In this document: in pieces, positions 46,419-55,825 of the stretch
How positions within the stretch are numbered: the first letter of the stretch is position 1
Layout: each line of letters starts with the position of its first letter
Source of the DNA: Lentibacillus sp. JNUCC-1
Lineage (GTDB): Bacteria > Bacillota > Bacilli > Bacillales > Amphibacillaceae
Reading direction: 5' to 3'
DNA: 64,000 nucleotides
Assembly: GCF_009741735.1 (NCBI RefSeq)
Contig: NZ_WHOH01000001.1
Coordinates: forward strand, 620,001-684,000
Program-made: the position numbers and the translations under genes
Notes under the pieces: generated by a model
The model's database searches: none
What the model saw: the letters and a program-made list of their open reading frames with translations, nothing else
Told to the model about the DNA's origin: nothing

Positions 46419-47807
46419 ATGGAAAAACATGATAGCAATCGGCTTGAGGCAAAGCTTACGAAGATATGTGAAGAAGCTCAACTTACCGGTATGGCTTTAA
46501 TTCTCTCAAAACACGGCAGACCAATTTTTCAAAAGTATTATGGCTGGCGTGATGTAGACAATCAGCACCCCGTCACTTCTGATACCATTTTCGGAGCTGC
46601 GTCTATCACAAAATCGTTAACTGCGATGGCGATCATGCACCTTGAGGACGCTGGAAAGTTAACGGCAAAGGACCCGGTCAAACAGTGGATCCCGGAATTC
46701 AGCTTACCCGATCATACTTATGAATCCGACATCCTGATTCATCATCTGCTCACCCATACGAGTGGGCTCCCAGGGCTTCCTGCCGTCCATGCTGCAAGAC
46801 TTCCAAGCATTATGCAGGATCCGGACGGGTCATATTTATTTGACGAGATGCCCGAAAATATCGATCCGATCAGTACGGTGTCGCAACTCATTGATCTGCT
46901 GCCCGAGCTTGATTTTCAGATGCTAGGAGCTCCCGGAGAGGTTTTCAATTATTCTAATGAGGGATTTGCGCTGTTGCAGGAAATTATTGAGCGTGCAAGC
47001 GGAGAACGTTTTACTGATTATGTTAAGCGTTATATTTTTTCACCCTTGGATATGAAAAGATCGATGTTCACGACTGCAGATTTGCAACGTTTCGAGGATG
47101 TCACTGAGTTGTACGCCTATGAAAAAGCCCGGCCTGCCGTTTTTCACTCTCCGGCATGGTGGGACGTTGGCGGCATACATACCAATGGGTCATTGAAGAT
47201 AAGCGTGGCTGATCTAATGACATATCTGGAAATTTTCCGGAGAGATGGCAGGGTTAATGGCGTGCGTATGCTCTCAGAAAACAGCCTCCGAAAAATGACC
47301 ACGCCTCATGTCACGACACCAAATGGAACGCGATACGGCTATGGATTACAAATTGATGCATTAGGTGAGGTGCAGCTCATCGGTCATGGCGGCAGTATCA
47401 AAGGGGTCTCGTCTAATATGCAATGGGCAAAAGAAACTGGAATAACAGGCGCTGTACTCATCAATATAGCAGGGGCTGACGCTGCAGGGATATTGAAAAC
47501 AGCCATGGGATTTGTTTTGGGAGAATACGATGAAGAAGGCTCTGTAAGCACGATCAACTTGACATCAGATCAACAGAAAAAGTACGTAGGCCACTATCGT
47601 TCTGACGAAGGACAATCTGTCAGAGTTTCATTGGTAGAGGGTGTTTTACAACTGATCGACAACAAAAGCCAAACACCCCTCAAACCCATTGGAAACCACC
47701 AATTCTTGACGGGGAATAACAAAACCATCACCTTCCTACCTGATCAAAACCAACACATCACAGCCATCTTCACAGGCATGCGGCAACTTCAGAAAACCAA
47801 AGACTAG
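46419..47807 (+). CDS. Serine hydrolase, class C beta-lactamase-like
   Basis: 462 residues, no signal peptide visible (starts MEKHDSNRLEAKLTKI), so probably cytoplasmic. Catalytic SxxK is in GAASITKSLTAMAI, the Tyr-x-Asn motif in VFNYSNEGFALLQE, and the third motif HGG in LIGHGGSIKG. C-terminal about 90 residues form an extra lipocalin-like strand domain (YVGHYRSDEGQSVRV). Penicillin-binding-protein-like hydrolases of this type act on peptides or esters; the substrate is unknown. AAAAGGAG upstream. Confidence 0.87.
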   Translation: MEKHDSNRLEAKLTKICEEAQLTGMALILSKHGRPIFQKYYGWRDVDNQHPVTSDTIFGAASITKSLTAMAIMHLEDAGKLTAKDPVKQWIPEFSLPDHTYESDILIHHLLTHTSGLPGLPAVHAARLPSIMQDPDGSYLFDEMPENIDPISTVSQLIDLLPELDFQMLGAPGEVFNYSNEGFALLQEIIERASGERFTDYVKRYIFSPLDMKRSMFTTADLQRFEDVTELYAYEKARPAVFHSPAWWDVGGIHTNGSLKISVADLMTYLEIFRRDGRVNGVRMLSENSLRKMTTPHVTTPNGTRYGYGLQIDALGEVQLIGHGGSIKGVSSNMQWAKETGITGAVLINIAGADAAGILKTAMGFVLGEYDEEGSVSTINLTSDQQKKYVGHYRSDEGQSVRVSLVEGVLQLIDNKSQTPLKPIGNHQFLTGNNKTITFLPDQNQHITAIFTGMRQLQKTKD

Positions 47808-48041
47808 ACATTTAAAAATGCTGCTTACATATAAATTGCAGCTATTTATTGAACCACCATTTCCGTAAACTGCGAACTAACTAGGGAGATTTTATGACTG
47901 CTCTAAGCATTTTATATGTTTGTAAAAGCATCGTGATTTCCGCTGCGGGAAGACGCTTTAACTTTATCTCAGCTCAAGTGCAAAATCTGTTCAAGAAAAC
48001 CACTTTTACAGTGTCTTCTGGCTGCCGGCACGGCCTCAGCC

Positions 48042-49525
48042 CAATGTCAGAAAGCTAGTGTGGAAATAATTTACAATACATTTCCATAAGTTTTCCTTTT
48101 TGACGATTTTGGCTGTATTTTGTATTCTAAGGAAGAGCCCCTTTCTGGTTCAGTGCATAAGGGTTAGAGCGTAGAGTTTCATTTCTTGGACACCTTCTGC
48201 CTGGCCGTTCAGGGGTTTTTTCTTCCTGTGCTTCATCTATTAATTGTTTATACAACTGCTTTAAGGCAGACCACTCTCGCATATTGAAAAAATAAATAAG
48301 ATACTCCTTCAACTTTGCAATGACTCTGTTCATATTTGCTTTGTATTTATATTTTAGTGATTTATCATGATCTTCCCGCTCAATACATTCTGTCGTTTCG
48401 CCATGTATCAAACTTGCCATGTTAATTAAATAAAAAGAGGCATAGAAATCCTGTTCGACCGTCAGTGGTGTAGTTCCGCTGAAATTTTCCACATTTAATT
48501 TGTTTTTTAATGTATCATATTTTACTTCTATTCCCCACCGTTTAAAGTACAGGTCTTTAAAAGTAGGTACGTCGAATGATTGGTCCATGATGTTTGTAAG
48601 GAGAATTTCTTCTTCCCCGGAATCCAAAAAGAAACGAATAACCCTAAGATTATATACTTCCTTTTTGTATTTCATTTGAATGGTTTGATCCTTTTTCGTT
48701 GTATTCTTCACCTCTTTCATAACGCCGCTTTTTGGACAACGCATCACATATTTTATGCCGCTTCTTTCTAAGTAGTCTACAAACTCCCGTGCAGGATAAC
48801 CGCGATCAAAAAGGATAAGATCCTGCACTGAGTCCTTAGAGGGGAGGCTGTCGATGAGTTCTTTCGCTAAATCCCGTTCACTTGTAGCATAAGGAGCTAT
48901 TTTGGCTCTACGAAAAAGATCATTCTGTATATCATATATAGCACCCGCGTTAGCACGAGCGCGATTCACTTTTTGATTTTGCGCAGTACCATAATAGTCA
49001 ATTAACGGTTGCGTATGATGTAATTTGATGGTCGTTCCATCCACAGCACAAAGGCGATAGCCACGGAACGTTTTATATTCCGTAGCTTCATAATAGGCAT
49101 CTGCGATCGAATGAAATAAATAGGAAAAAGCGTATGGATCTATCTTCTTTCTCGCCTCCAAATAGCCTTGTTTAGAGATGTTCGGCATTTGGCAATCCAG
49201 CTTTTTACAGAAATCATCGAGTTCCAGTTGCAGGGACTTTCTCACAATCGAGAGATGAAACAAGATTATACTTTGAAAGGTCAATTTATTGTTTCCTTGA
49301 CGTGTAAAGTAGGTAGACTTCCGTCTGGACGCTATCATGAAATTAACATTGTGAAGTATTTCCTTTGTTTTTTCGATGGCTTCGAGGAAAGTAAATGGTG
49401 ATTTCATGGCGTTAATACCTCCCTGTAAACTTGATGCTACCTTCATTTTTTAATATTTATAGCGCCATCGTCAAGCATTATTTTCATCATATGGAAAATA
49501 ATGGAACAAAAACTTTCTGGCATTG
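48042..49525 (-). mobile_element. IS4-family insertion sequence
   Basis: 1484 bp. Ends are inverted repeats: CAATGTCAGAAAG at the left and, read inward from the right, CAATGCCAGAAAG. Flanked by the 10-bp duplication GGCCTCAGCC (48032-48041 and 49526-49535). One transposase gene. The clean duplication and intact gene suggest recent insertion. Confidence 0.9.
48127..49407 (-). CDS. IS4-family transposase
   Basis: 426 residues from the ATG at 49407 (GGGAGG upstream). DDE catalytic residues: Asp in LCAVDGTTIKL, Asp in LILFDRGYPAREF, and Glu in FKRWGIEVKYDTLKNKLNVENFSG, the last being the Y-x(2)-R-W-x-I-E-x(6)-K signature of IS4-type enzymes. C-terminal tail is basic and Arg/Pro-rich. Full length. 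Confidence 0.92.
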   Translation of the reverse strand: MKSPFTFLEAIEKTKEILHNVNFMIASRRKSTYFTRQGNNKLTFQSIILFHLSIVRKSLQLELDDFCKKLDCQMPNISKQGYLEARKKIDPYAFSYLFHSIADAYYEATEYKTFRGYRLCAVDGTTIKLHHTQPLIDYYGTAQNQKVNRARANAGAIYDIQNDLFRRAKIAPYATSERDLAKELIDSLPSKDSVQDLILFDRGYPAREFVDYLERSGIKYVMRCPKSGVMKEVKNTTKKDQTIQMKYKKEVYNLRVIRFFLDSGEEEILLTNIMDQSFDVPTFKDLYFKRWGIEVKYDTLKNKLNVENFSGTTPLTVEQDFYASFYLINMASLIHGETTECIEREDHDKSLKYKYKANMNRVIAKLKEYLIYFFNMREWSALKQLYKQLIDEAQEEKTPERPGRRCPRNETLRSNPYALNQKGALP

Positions 49526-49982
49526 GGCCTCAGCCTCCTTGCCCTGGTAGTGGTATGTCGACGTTGCCCGCAAAGGACGGTTTTAGTCGACCATCCTTAA
49601 TGTACTTGCTGCGGGGGCTTCGGACTTGTGCTATTCCCACAGGAGTCGACTTCCCTCCGCTCCAAACACTTTATGTTATTCAGTGGCTTGAACCGTCCCA
49701 CTCACATAAGAGTTAGAAAATAACCTTTCATATCTAGCTCTGGGGGAACACGGAGACTCCTGCGGGATGCAAAGCCTCGATGAGACCCCGGAGGTCGGTA
49801 TAGGGGAAGGAAGGCTAAAACCGCGACGTCCTGTCGCAACGCCTTCATGACCCACGTCCTGTGGGCCCGAGGCTCAGCAGCGCCCGCGGAAAGCGCAGTG
49901 TTTCCCCCGAGCGGTTGCCAGGAGCAGTCATTCCAAGTTTTCTCACTGGTTCGCAGTTTGTGTCTTCTATTCATCAAGACAA

Positions 49983-50029
49983 AAAAGTGCCAGGCGCCCG
50001 GAACTTTTGAACCAGGGGCCTAGCACTTT
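49983..50029 (-). terminator. Terminator after panD
   Basis: Minus strand AAAGTGCTAGGC...GCCTGGCACTTTTTT, a stem with one mismatch followed by six T residues. Confidence 0.85.
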
Positions 50030-50041
50030 AGCTGGCTATAC

Positions 50042-50434
50042 TTAAATTTCTACGCCTTCTGGCCAGTGCAGGTCGTGTTCTTCTACGCTTGTGATTGCGT
50101 TATTTTCGTCAACAAACACAACTCTTGGTTTCAGCGTTTCAATTTCTTCATCTGTCATCATGCCTTGGCTCAGAATAATGACCAGGTCCTGAGGTGAAAA
50201 CAAATTCGCTGGCGGACCATTCAAGCAAATGCGTCCTGAGCCTTCCGGAGCGGGAATGGCATAGGTTTTCCACCTCGCCGCATTGCGGATATTGGCAATT
50301 TGCACCATCTCATAAGGCTTGATATCTGCTTCTTTCATCAGCTTATAATCGATCGTAATACTTCCGACATAATCCAGTTCTGCCTCAGTCACTGTTGCTC
50401 TATGAATCTTTCCTTTGCACATGAATCTTTGCAT
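50042..50434 (-). CDS. panD: Aspartate 1-decarboxylase
   Basis: 130 residues from the ATG at 50434 (AAGGAGG upstream), the normal family length. A pyruvoyl enzyme making beta-alanine from L-aspartate for pantothenate. The self-cleavage Gly-Ser is in ELDYVGSITID at residues 24-25. Substrate-binding residues include the Lys of KGKIHRATVT and Arg of ARWKTYAIPAPEGSGRICLNG. Located 50 bases after an aspartate dehydrogenase gene, without panB or panC. One ribosome site and shared direction suggest an operon of two aspartate-consuming enzymes. Confidence 0.93.
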   Translation of the reverse strand: MQRFMCKGKIHRATVTEAELDYVGSITIDYKLMKEADIKPYEMVQIANIRNAARWKTYAIPAPEGSGRICLNGPPANLFSPQDLVIILSQGMMTDEEIETLKPRVVFVDENNAITSVEEHDLHWPEGVEI

Positions 50435-50484
50435 CAAGAGTCCTCCTTTTTGTATTGACCATTTCATCAATATTTCACTGCATC

Positions 50485-51264
50485 CTACCCACCTATTTTG
50501 ACATGATTTAAGACCCGTTGCAACGTTCCCAGTATGCTCATGGCAGCAAGATGGCTTGTTTTTGGATTTTCCTTCAGAGGATGATTGGTAACTGAAAAAC
50601 GCGCTTCCCCAAATTCACCTTTGATATCAATGGTATGTATATTGTTCTCAATCGCTGGATCTGCAATTATGGTGACATTTGTCGCGTCAACACCGAGTCC
50701 TGCAATGGACAAAATGATGGAGACATTTATATTTTTCGGATATTGTTCAATTGCTTCTGAGGCATTGCCTTCAAATACCACTTGTGCATGCGCCATCTCT
50801 TCGCTGATCAAAGTGTGGGCCGGTTTACGGGTTGTCAGTGTTACTTCTGTGACCTCGCCGGTCGCATGGGCATTTTGCAAAAGATCAAGCCCGCCAATAG
50901 CGCCTGAAGGCAAGTGAATCGTCCGCCTATAGGTTTTAGCCAGTTCAGCCATTTCCTGGAGAAAGTTCCCCTCTGCCAATGCACCAATACTGATCAACAT
51001 AATATCCTTTTTGGTGATGATTTTAGGAAACAGGACTTGCACCGCTTCCACATTAGCCGCTTCTACCACGATATCAATCTCTGAATCAAGAAAAGCATCC
51101 AGCTCATCGTACAGCTTGACCCCGTACGCTTGCTCATAATTCTGGTATTTACCCAGATCACGAACAAACACACTTTTAATCTGCATCAGATCTGTACCGT
51201 TCTGATTGATTTCTTTTAGCAAAAAACGCGCAATCGCTCCTGCTCCAACCACCCCAATATTCAT
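50485..51264 (-). CDS. L-aspartate dehydrogenase
   Basis: 259 residues. N-terminal NAD(P)-binding motif GVVGAGAIARFLLKEI. The catalytic region includes SIGALAEGNF, LPSGAIGGLDLLQNA and NVSIILSIAGLGVDATNV, then NHPLKENPKTSHLAAMSIL. These fit the DUF108/NadX family, which converts aspartate to iminoaspartate/oxaloacetate. In other bacteria it can replace NadB in NAD synthesis. The adjacent panD uses the same substrate. Usual length about 260. Confidence 0.85.
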   Translation of the reverse strand: MNIGVVGAGAIARFLLKEINQNGTDLMQIKSVFVRDLGKYQNYEQAYGVKLYDELDAFLDSEIDIVVEAANVEAVQVLFPKIITKKDIMLISIGALAEGNFLQEMAELAKTYRRTIHLPSGAIGGLDLLQNAHATGEVTEVTLTTRKPAHTLISEEMAHAQVVFEGNASEAIEQYPKNINVSIILSIAGLGVDATNVTIIADPAIENNIHTIDIKGEFGEARFSVTNHPLKENPKTSHLAAMSILGTLQRVLNHVKIGG

Positions 51265-51347
51265 GCATCATCGCCCCTTCCAAATGTCATTGCCTTATCT
51301 ATTATAGCTCATATAAGAAAAACGGGGAAAACCCCGTTATGATACTG

Positions 51348-52097
51348 TCAGTAAGCAGCCAACCGTTTTAATCCTTCTGTGGCATCGGCTTTCGGGAAAT
51401 ATTCAAGCCCCATATGGCCGGGATAATCCGTTTCTGAAATGGTGGTAAAAATTGGATGGTAATCCAAATTGCCTGTGTCGGGTTCATGACGGTCAGGAAC
51501 ACTGGCTGCATGAAAATGACCGATCCAATTGATGTTCTCTTCAATCGATGATAGATCAACTCCCTCTGTCATATCCTGATGATAAAAATCATACAAGATC
51601 TTCACGTGTGAGGAATTGACACGTTTAACGATATCGATTGCATCTGCTGCTGTTGACAGGAAATAACCGGGGTGATCTACCTTAGTGTTCAGTGGTTCGA
51701 TGAGGAGGGTGATATCTTTTCGTTCCAACAAAGGCACACAAGCTTTGAGGCCTGCAACCACAATTTCTGTTTGATCTTGCTCATTTATGTCAGATCTTTC
51801 TTGACCTATTTGAGTGACGAGCTGTTTACAATTAAGCAATTTTGCTGTTCTTATGGAATTTATGAGTGCTTTTTTATAGCTTTGCAACTGATCTTTGTCT
51901 ATTAAGCTGATAAATGGCGTGCAAAATGTCACAATGTCCATTTCAAATTGATCAGCTGCGTTTTTGATTTCGTAAATATCCTTATCCCACCAGCTCCAAA
52001 ATTCTATCGCACTAAAGCCTGCACGCTTGATCTCTTCCACGCTTTGATAAATATCCTTGTCTTTATAAAGCGCATCAAGACAGACTGAGAATTTCAT
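51348..52097 (-). CDS. Sugar phosphate isomerase/epimerase-like TIM-barrel protein
   Basis: 249 residues, AP-endonuclease-2/xylose-isomerase-like barrel. Divalent-metal ligands expected at Glu in LLIEPLNTKVDHPGYFL, Asp/His in ILYDFYHQDMTEG, His in IGHFHAASVPDRHEP, and Glu in HMGLEYFPKA. Closest in pattern to hydroxypyruvate isomerase or sugar 3-epimerase proteins. It is 104 bases downstream of a Gfo/Idh/MocA dehydrogenase, a frequent pairing in sugar or inositol-type breakdown. Substrate unknown. Confidence 0.82.
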   Translation of the reverse strand: MKFSVCLDALYKDKDIYQSVEEIKRAGFSAIEFWSWWDKDIYEIKNAADQFEMDIVTFCTPFISLIDKDQLQSYKKALINSIRTAKLLNCKQLVTQIGQERSDINEQDQTEIVVAGLKACVPLLERKDITLLIEPLNTKVDHPGYFLSTAADAIDIVKRVNSSHVKILYDFYHQDMTEGVDLSSIEENINWIGHFHAASVPDRHEPDTGNLDYHPIFTTISETDYPGHMGLEYFPKADATEGLKRLAAY

Positions 52098-52201
52098 AAT
52101 CTCACCCCCTGCAATTCTGACCTTTTACCAGTTTATAAAAAACCCTTCTGTCAGTTTACCCATATATAATAAAACTCAAACGGAAATATACGAGCTTTTC
52201 A

Positions 52202-53461
52202 TCACGCCTGTAACCGCTGATAGTAGTCAGCGAGTTCAATAGACGCGCCGCGAGCAAGTCTTGATTCTTCAGCTGCAAAAGCCATAAGATGGCTTTGGAC
52301 GGAGGCACTTGCAGAAGATGAATTTCCGCTGTTGATGCCTCTGTCAATATCGCGCAAAAATGTCCGCACAATTGCATGGTCACCGCCGCCATGTCCGCTT
52401 TTTGGCGGATTGAAATGTACCACTGTTTCCTGTTTGGTCAAGAAATCATAGATTGATATTTGATTGTCTTCCATGCGGCCGCGAATTTCACCTTTTGTTC
52501 CCATGACTTGCACATGTCTCGTCTGGTCTCTCGTAAACCCGCACATACTGAACGTGGCAGTGGCTCCATCCGCAAATTCCATGTTGACCACTTGATGGTC
52601 CACAACATCGTTATCCGATCTGTAGACACATTTTCCATAAGGGGTTTCCTGGAGGGCCTTCAAAATGCCTGCACGTGAATGATCCTCCGTAAACTTCTTC
52701 GCCCAGCCTCTTCCGTCACCGAGGTAATACCTGCCCGCATGAAAAGGACACACACCTTCAGCCGGACAGCCATCCAAACATCTCTCCGGCGCTTCGTCCG
52801 GCGCATTTTCCTCACGAAAGTGCATGAGCGACCCATATGAACTGACCCGTTTACACTCCTGACCCATTATGTACGAAATAATATCCATGTCATGACAGGA
52901 TTTTTGTAAAATCATTGGACTGGACTGTGCTTTATTATTCCAATTGCCACGTACAAAACTATGGGACATATGCATCACTTCTACGTTCTCATTCAATTGA
53001 ACGGACGCGACTTGCCCGATATCCCCGCGGTCGATTATCTTTTTTATTGTGGTCCAGAAATCTGTATAGCGCAAAACATGGCAGACGGACAGCTGCTGGT
53101 TATACTTCTGTGCTGCTCGTTCCATCTGAATACATTCTTCTGGATCAGGTGACATCGGCTTTTCCAGCAAAACATGATAGCCAAGCTCCAGTGCTTTCAT
53201 CACCGGTTTAAAATGTTCCCGATCCATGGTACAAATAATTGCAATGTCAGCTAGCTTTCCCTCTGCAAACAATGCTTCCCAATCGGAAAATACGGAACTT
53301 TCCTCGAGAAGAAAGGTATTTTGGAAATTCTTTCTTCTTTCCGCATTAGGTTCTGCTGTTGCAGTAATTTTAAGTTCATGCGGATAATCGAGCGCATAAG
53401 GTGCATAAGCACGAGCGCCTCTGTCCCCTGCTCCGATCACTACCGCTGTTTTTAGTACCAT
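52202..53461 (-). CDS. Gfo/Idh/MocA-family oxidoreductase
   Basis: 419 residues. N-terminal Rossmann motif VIGAGDRGARAYAPYALD. The EKP signature is in VLLEKPMSPDPEEC. Middle insertion has a Cys cluster (CLDGCPAEGVCPFHAGRYY). Catalytic His candidates in SCHDMDIISYIMG, as in the family. It oxidises or reduces a sugar or cyclitol with NAD(P). Divergent from galK, separated by 174 bases, and followed by the isomerase-like gene; a sugar-acid or inositol-type pathway is likely but not fixed. Confidence 0.85.
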   Translation of the reverse strand: MVLKTAVVIGAGDRGARAYAPYALDYPHELKITATAEPNAERRKNFQNTFLLEESSVFSDWEALFAEGKLADIAIICTMDREHFKPVMKALELGYHVLLEKPMSPDPEECIQMERAAQKYNQQLSVCHVLRYTDFWTTIKKIIDRGDIGQVASVQLNENVEVMHMSHSFVRGNWNNKAQSSPMILQKSCHDMDIISYIMGQECKRVSSYGSLMHFREENAPDEAPERCLDGCPAEGVCPFHAGRYYLGDGRGWAKKFTEDHSRAGILKALQETPYGKCVYRSDNDVVDHQVVNMEFADGATATFSMCGFTRDQTRHVQVMGTKGEIRGRMEDNQISIYDFLTKQETVVHFNPPKSGHGGGDHAIVRTFLRDIDRGINSGNSSSASASVQSHLMAFAAEESRLARGASIELADYYQRLQA

Positions 53462-53539
53462 TCTGCTCTCACCTCTTCTTTATTGTACTCAATTTATACA
53501 TCGGTTACGCACTTTGCAAATAAATCGTTTTCACCATAC

Positions 53540-53568
53540 TTGATTGTTCGTGGCGAACCCCTTATAAT
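53540..53568 (+). promoter_or_regulatory. Sigma-A promoter of the galKET operon
   Basis: TTGATT (53540-53545), a 17-bp spacer and TATAAT (53563-53568): a near-consensus housekeeping promoter, 67 bases upstream of the galK ATG. Confidence 0.8.
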
Positions 53569-53575
53569 GGTACTT

Positions 53576-53592
53576 AGTTAAATAATTTAACT
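53576..53592 (+). promoter_or_regulatory. Candidate operator for galKET
   Basis: AGTTAAATAATTTAACT, a perfect palindrome with 8-bp arms and a single central base. It starts seven bases after the -10 box, so it covers the transcription start. This position suits repression, and the ROK regulator at 59038 is the obvious candidate; A+T-rich TTAGTT/AACTAA arms recall XylR-type operators. Confidence 0.6.
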
Positions 53593-53635
53593 TAGTTTCG
53601 ACAGATATATACCTTTTACCCAATGGAGGGATACA

Positions 53636-54823
53636 ATGAAGATGAACATGTCCGAATTCACACTGCAATTCTCACATATTTTCCACAATGAAACCACCCC
53701 CCGCTTGTTTTTCGCCCCTGGTCGGATCAATTTGATCGGGGAACACACAGATTATAATGGCGGCCATGTCTTTCCAGCAGCAATATCGTTTGGTACATAC
53801 GCTGCGGCGTGTAAACGCTCTGATTCCAAACTGCGATTTCATTCGCTGAATTTCCCAGAGGCAGGCGTGCTTGAATGCTCACTGGAAAATCTCGCATATG
53901 ATGACACACATCAATGGGCCAACTATCCGAAAGGCATGATACAATATATGAAAGAAGCCGGTCATGCCATCGACACAGGAATGGATATTTTATACGAAGG
54001 CAACATTCCAAACAGTGCCGGGCTTTCCTCGTCTGCTTCAATTGAAATGGTCACCAGCCAAGCCGTAGCCGCTCTCTTTAATTTAGACATCGATCCAATC
54101 GATATCGCCCTTCTTGGTCAGCGGGTCGAGAACGATTATATCGGAGTTAACAGCGGCATTATGGACCAATTCGCAATCAGCATGGGGAAAAAAGATCATG
54201 CGATACTTCTGAATACGGACACGATGGAATATGACTATGCCCCGATTAAACTCGACGGCTATAAGATTATTATCATGAACACGAACAAACAACGGACCCT
54301 AGCTGGTTCCAAGTACAACGAACGACGGACTGAATGTGAACAGGCGCTTGCAGCATTGCAAACAGAGCTGTCAATCACAAGTCTCGGGCAATTAAGCCGA
54401 GAAGCGTTTGACAAGAACAGCTACTTAATTAAAGATGAAACCGTGAAAAAACGGGCCCGACATGCCGTTTATGAAAATGCCCGAACACTCGAGGCGCTGA
54501 TCAAACTGAAAGCAGGCGACCTTGAAGGGTTCGGCACACTGATGAATGCTTCCCATACATCTCTCCAAAATGATTATGAAGTAACAGGTCTTGAGCTGGA
54601 TACACTTGTTCACACCGCTTGGGAGCAGCCCGGTGTTATCGGAGCCCGTATGACAGGAGCCGGTTTTGGGGGATGTGCCATAGCAATCGTTGATTCAGGG
54701 CAGATTGAAGCATTTCAGGAAAAAGTTAATCACCGTTATCGTGACACAACCGGCTATGATGCCACATTTTATATCGCTGAGATTGGTGACGGTGCGAAAG
54801 AAATGATAAAGGATGGTGTTTAA
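53636..54823 (+). CDS. galK: Galactokinase
   Basis: 395 residues. GHMP kinase: galactokinase signature near the N-terminus (GRINLIGEHTDYNGGHVFP), ATP-binding GLSSSASIEM (NSAGLSSSAS), Asp in NSGIMDQFAISMG (catalytic base), and the C-terminal ARMTGAGFGGCAIAIV. Phosphorylates galactose at C1 with ATP. GGAGG upstream of the ATG at 53636. First gene of galK-galE-galT with gaps of 3 and 6 bases. Confidence 0.96.
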   Translation: MKMNMSEFTLQFSHIFHNETTPRLFFAPGRINLIGEHTDYNGGHVFPAAISFGTYAAACKRSDSKLRFHSLNFPEAGVLECSLENLAYDDTHQWANYPKGMIQYMKEAGHAIDTGMDILYEGNIPNSAGLSSSASIEMVTSQAVAALFNLDIDPIDIALLGQRVENDYIGVNSGIMDQFAISMGKKDHAILLNTDTMEYDYAPIKLDGYKIIIMNTNKQRTLAGSKYNERRTECEQALAALQTELSITSLGQLSREAFDKNSYLIKDETVKKRARHAVYENARTLEALIKLKAGDLEGFGTLMNASHTSLQNDYEVTGLELDTLVHTAWEQPGVIGARMTGAGFGGCAIAIVDSGQIEAFQEKVNHRYRDTTGYDATFYIAEIGDGAKEMIKDGV

Positions 54824-54826
54824 TCA

Positions 54827-55819
54827 ATGCGTATTCTCGTACTCGGCGGGGCTGGCTATATTGGGTCCCATGCCGTTTATCGATTGGTAGAAAAGGGCCA
54901 CAAAGTGATTGTGGTCGACAATTTGCAGACCGGGCATATAGAGGCGCTTCATCCAGACGCGGCTTTTTATGAAGGTGACATTCGTGACCGCAGTTTTTTG
55001 CATAATGTCTTTGAACAAGAACAGGTCGAAGCGGTGATTCACTTTGCTGCAAATTCGCTCGTCGGCGAATCGATGGACGTTCCGCTCGCCTATTTTGACA
55101 ACAATGTTTACGGCACACAGGTATTGCTTGAGACCATGACCGAATTCAACGTTCGGTATATTGTCTTTTCGTCAACGGCTGCCACTTACGGGGAACCTGA
55201 CACCGTACCAATCACAGAAGACATGCCGACCCGCCCCACGAATACATACGGGGAAACCAAACTCACAATGGAAAAAATGATGCGCTGGACTGAAGCAGCT
55301 TATGGGATTAAGTATGTCTCCCTCCGCTATTTCAATGTCGCGGGAGCACGGCAGGACGGCGAGATTGGTGAAGACCACCGCCCGGAAACGCATCTGGTTC
55401 CCATCATTTTGCAGACAGCACTTGGGCAGCGGGATCATATTTCTATTTTCGGTGATGATTATGACACGCCTGATGGCACATGCATCCGTGATTATGTGCA
55501 TGTAGAGGATTTGATTGACGCCCACCTGCTCGCCCTCCAGTATCTCCAGGACGGCGGAGATAGCAACATTTTCAATCTGGGGTCAAGCAACGGCTTTTCA
55601 GTAAAAGAAATGATTGATGCCGCCCGGGCAGCCACTGGCAAAGAAATTCCTGCACAAGTGGCGCCACGCCGTTCAGGAGATCCAGCTGTCCTGATCGCCT
55701 CTCCTGACAAAGCTAAAAAAGTGCTCGGCTGGCATCCAGCGCGCACGTCGATCGAACAGATCATGCAGGACGCGTGGAACTGGCACCGGACACATCCGGA
55801 TGGCTATGGGAAGGAGTGA
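54827..55819 (+). CDS. galE: UDP-glucose 4-epimerase
   Basis: 330 residues. NAD-binding GGAGYIGSH at residues 7-15. Catalytic Ser/Tyr/Lys: FSSTAATYG (Ser) and [13 protein letters not shown] (Tyr-x3-Lys). Extended SDR fold, normal GalE length. It interconverts UDP-galactose and UDP-glucose. It begins three bases after the galK stop and leads into galT. Confidence 0.96.
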   Translation: MRILVLGGAGYIGSHAVYRLVEKGHKVIVVDNLQTGHIEALHPDAAFYEGDIRDRSFLHNVFEQEQVEAVIHFAANSLVGESMDVPLAYFDNNVYGTQVLLETMTEFNVRYIVFSSTAATYGEPDTVPITEDMPTRPTNTYGETKLTMEKMMRWTEAAYGIKYVSLRYFNVAGARQDGEIGEDHRPETHLVPIILQTALGQRDHISIFGDDYDTPDGTCIRDYVHVEDLIDAHLLALQYLQDGGDSNIFNLGSSNGFSVKEMIDAARAATGKEIPAQVAPRRSGDPAVLIASPDKAKKVLGWHPARTSIEQIMQDAWNWHRTHPDGYGKE

Positions 55820-55825
55820 AACCGC

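Larger units (their letters stand above)
47867..49959 (-). repeat. Composite structured repeat, copy 4, split by an IS4-type element
   Basis: Left outer repeat AAACTGCGAACTAACTAGG (47867), right outer repeat GGTTCGCAGTTT (ending 49959). Module B runs 47933-48041 and continues 49526-49669 after the insertion sequence. Linker with AGTGGCTTGAACCGTCC. Module A is 49737-49912, ending GTTTCCCCCGAGC. Without the IS it measures about 600 bp, close to copy 1 and in the same orientation. Confidence 0.82.
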
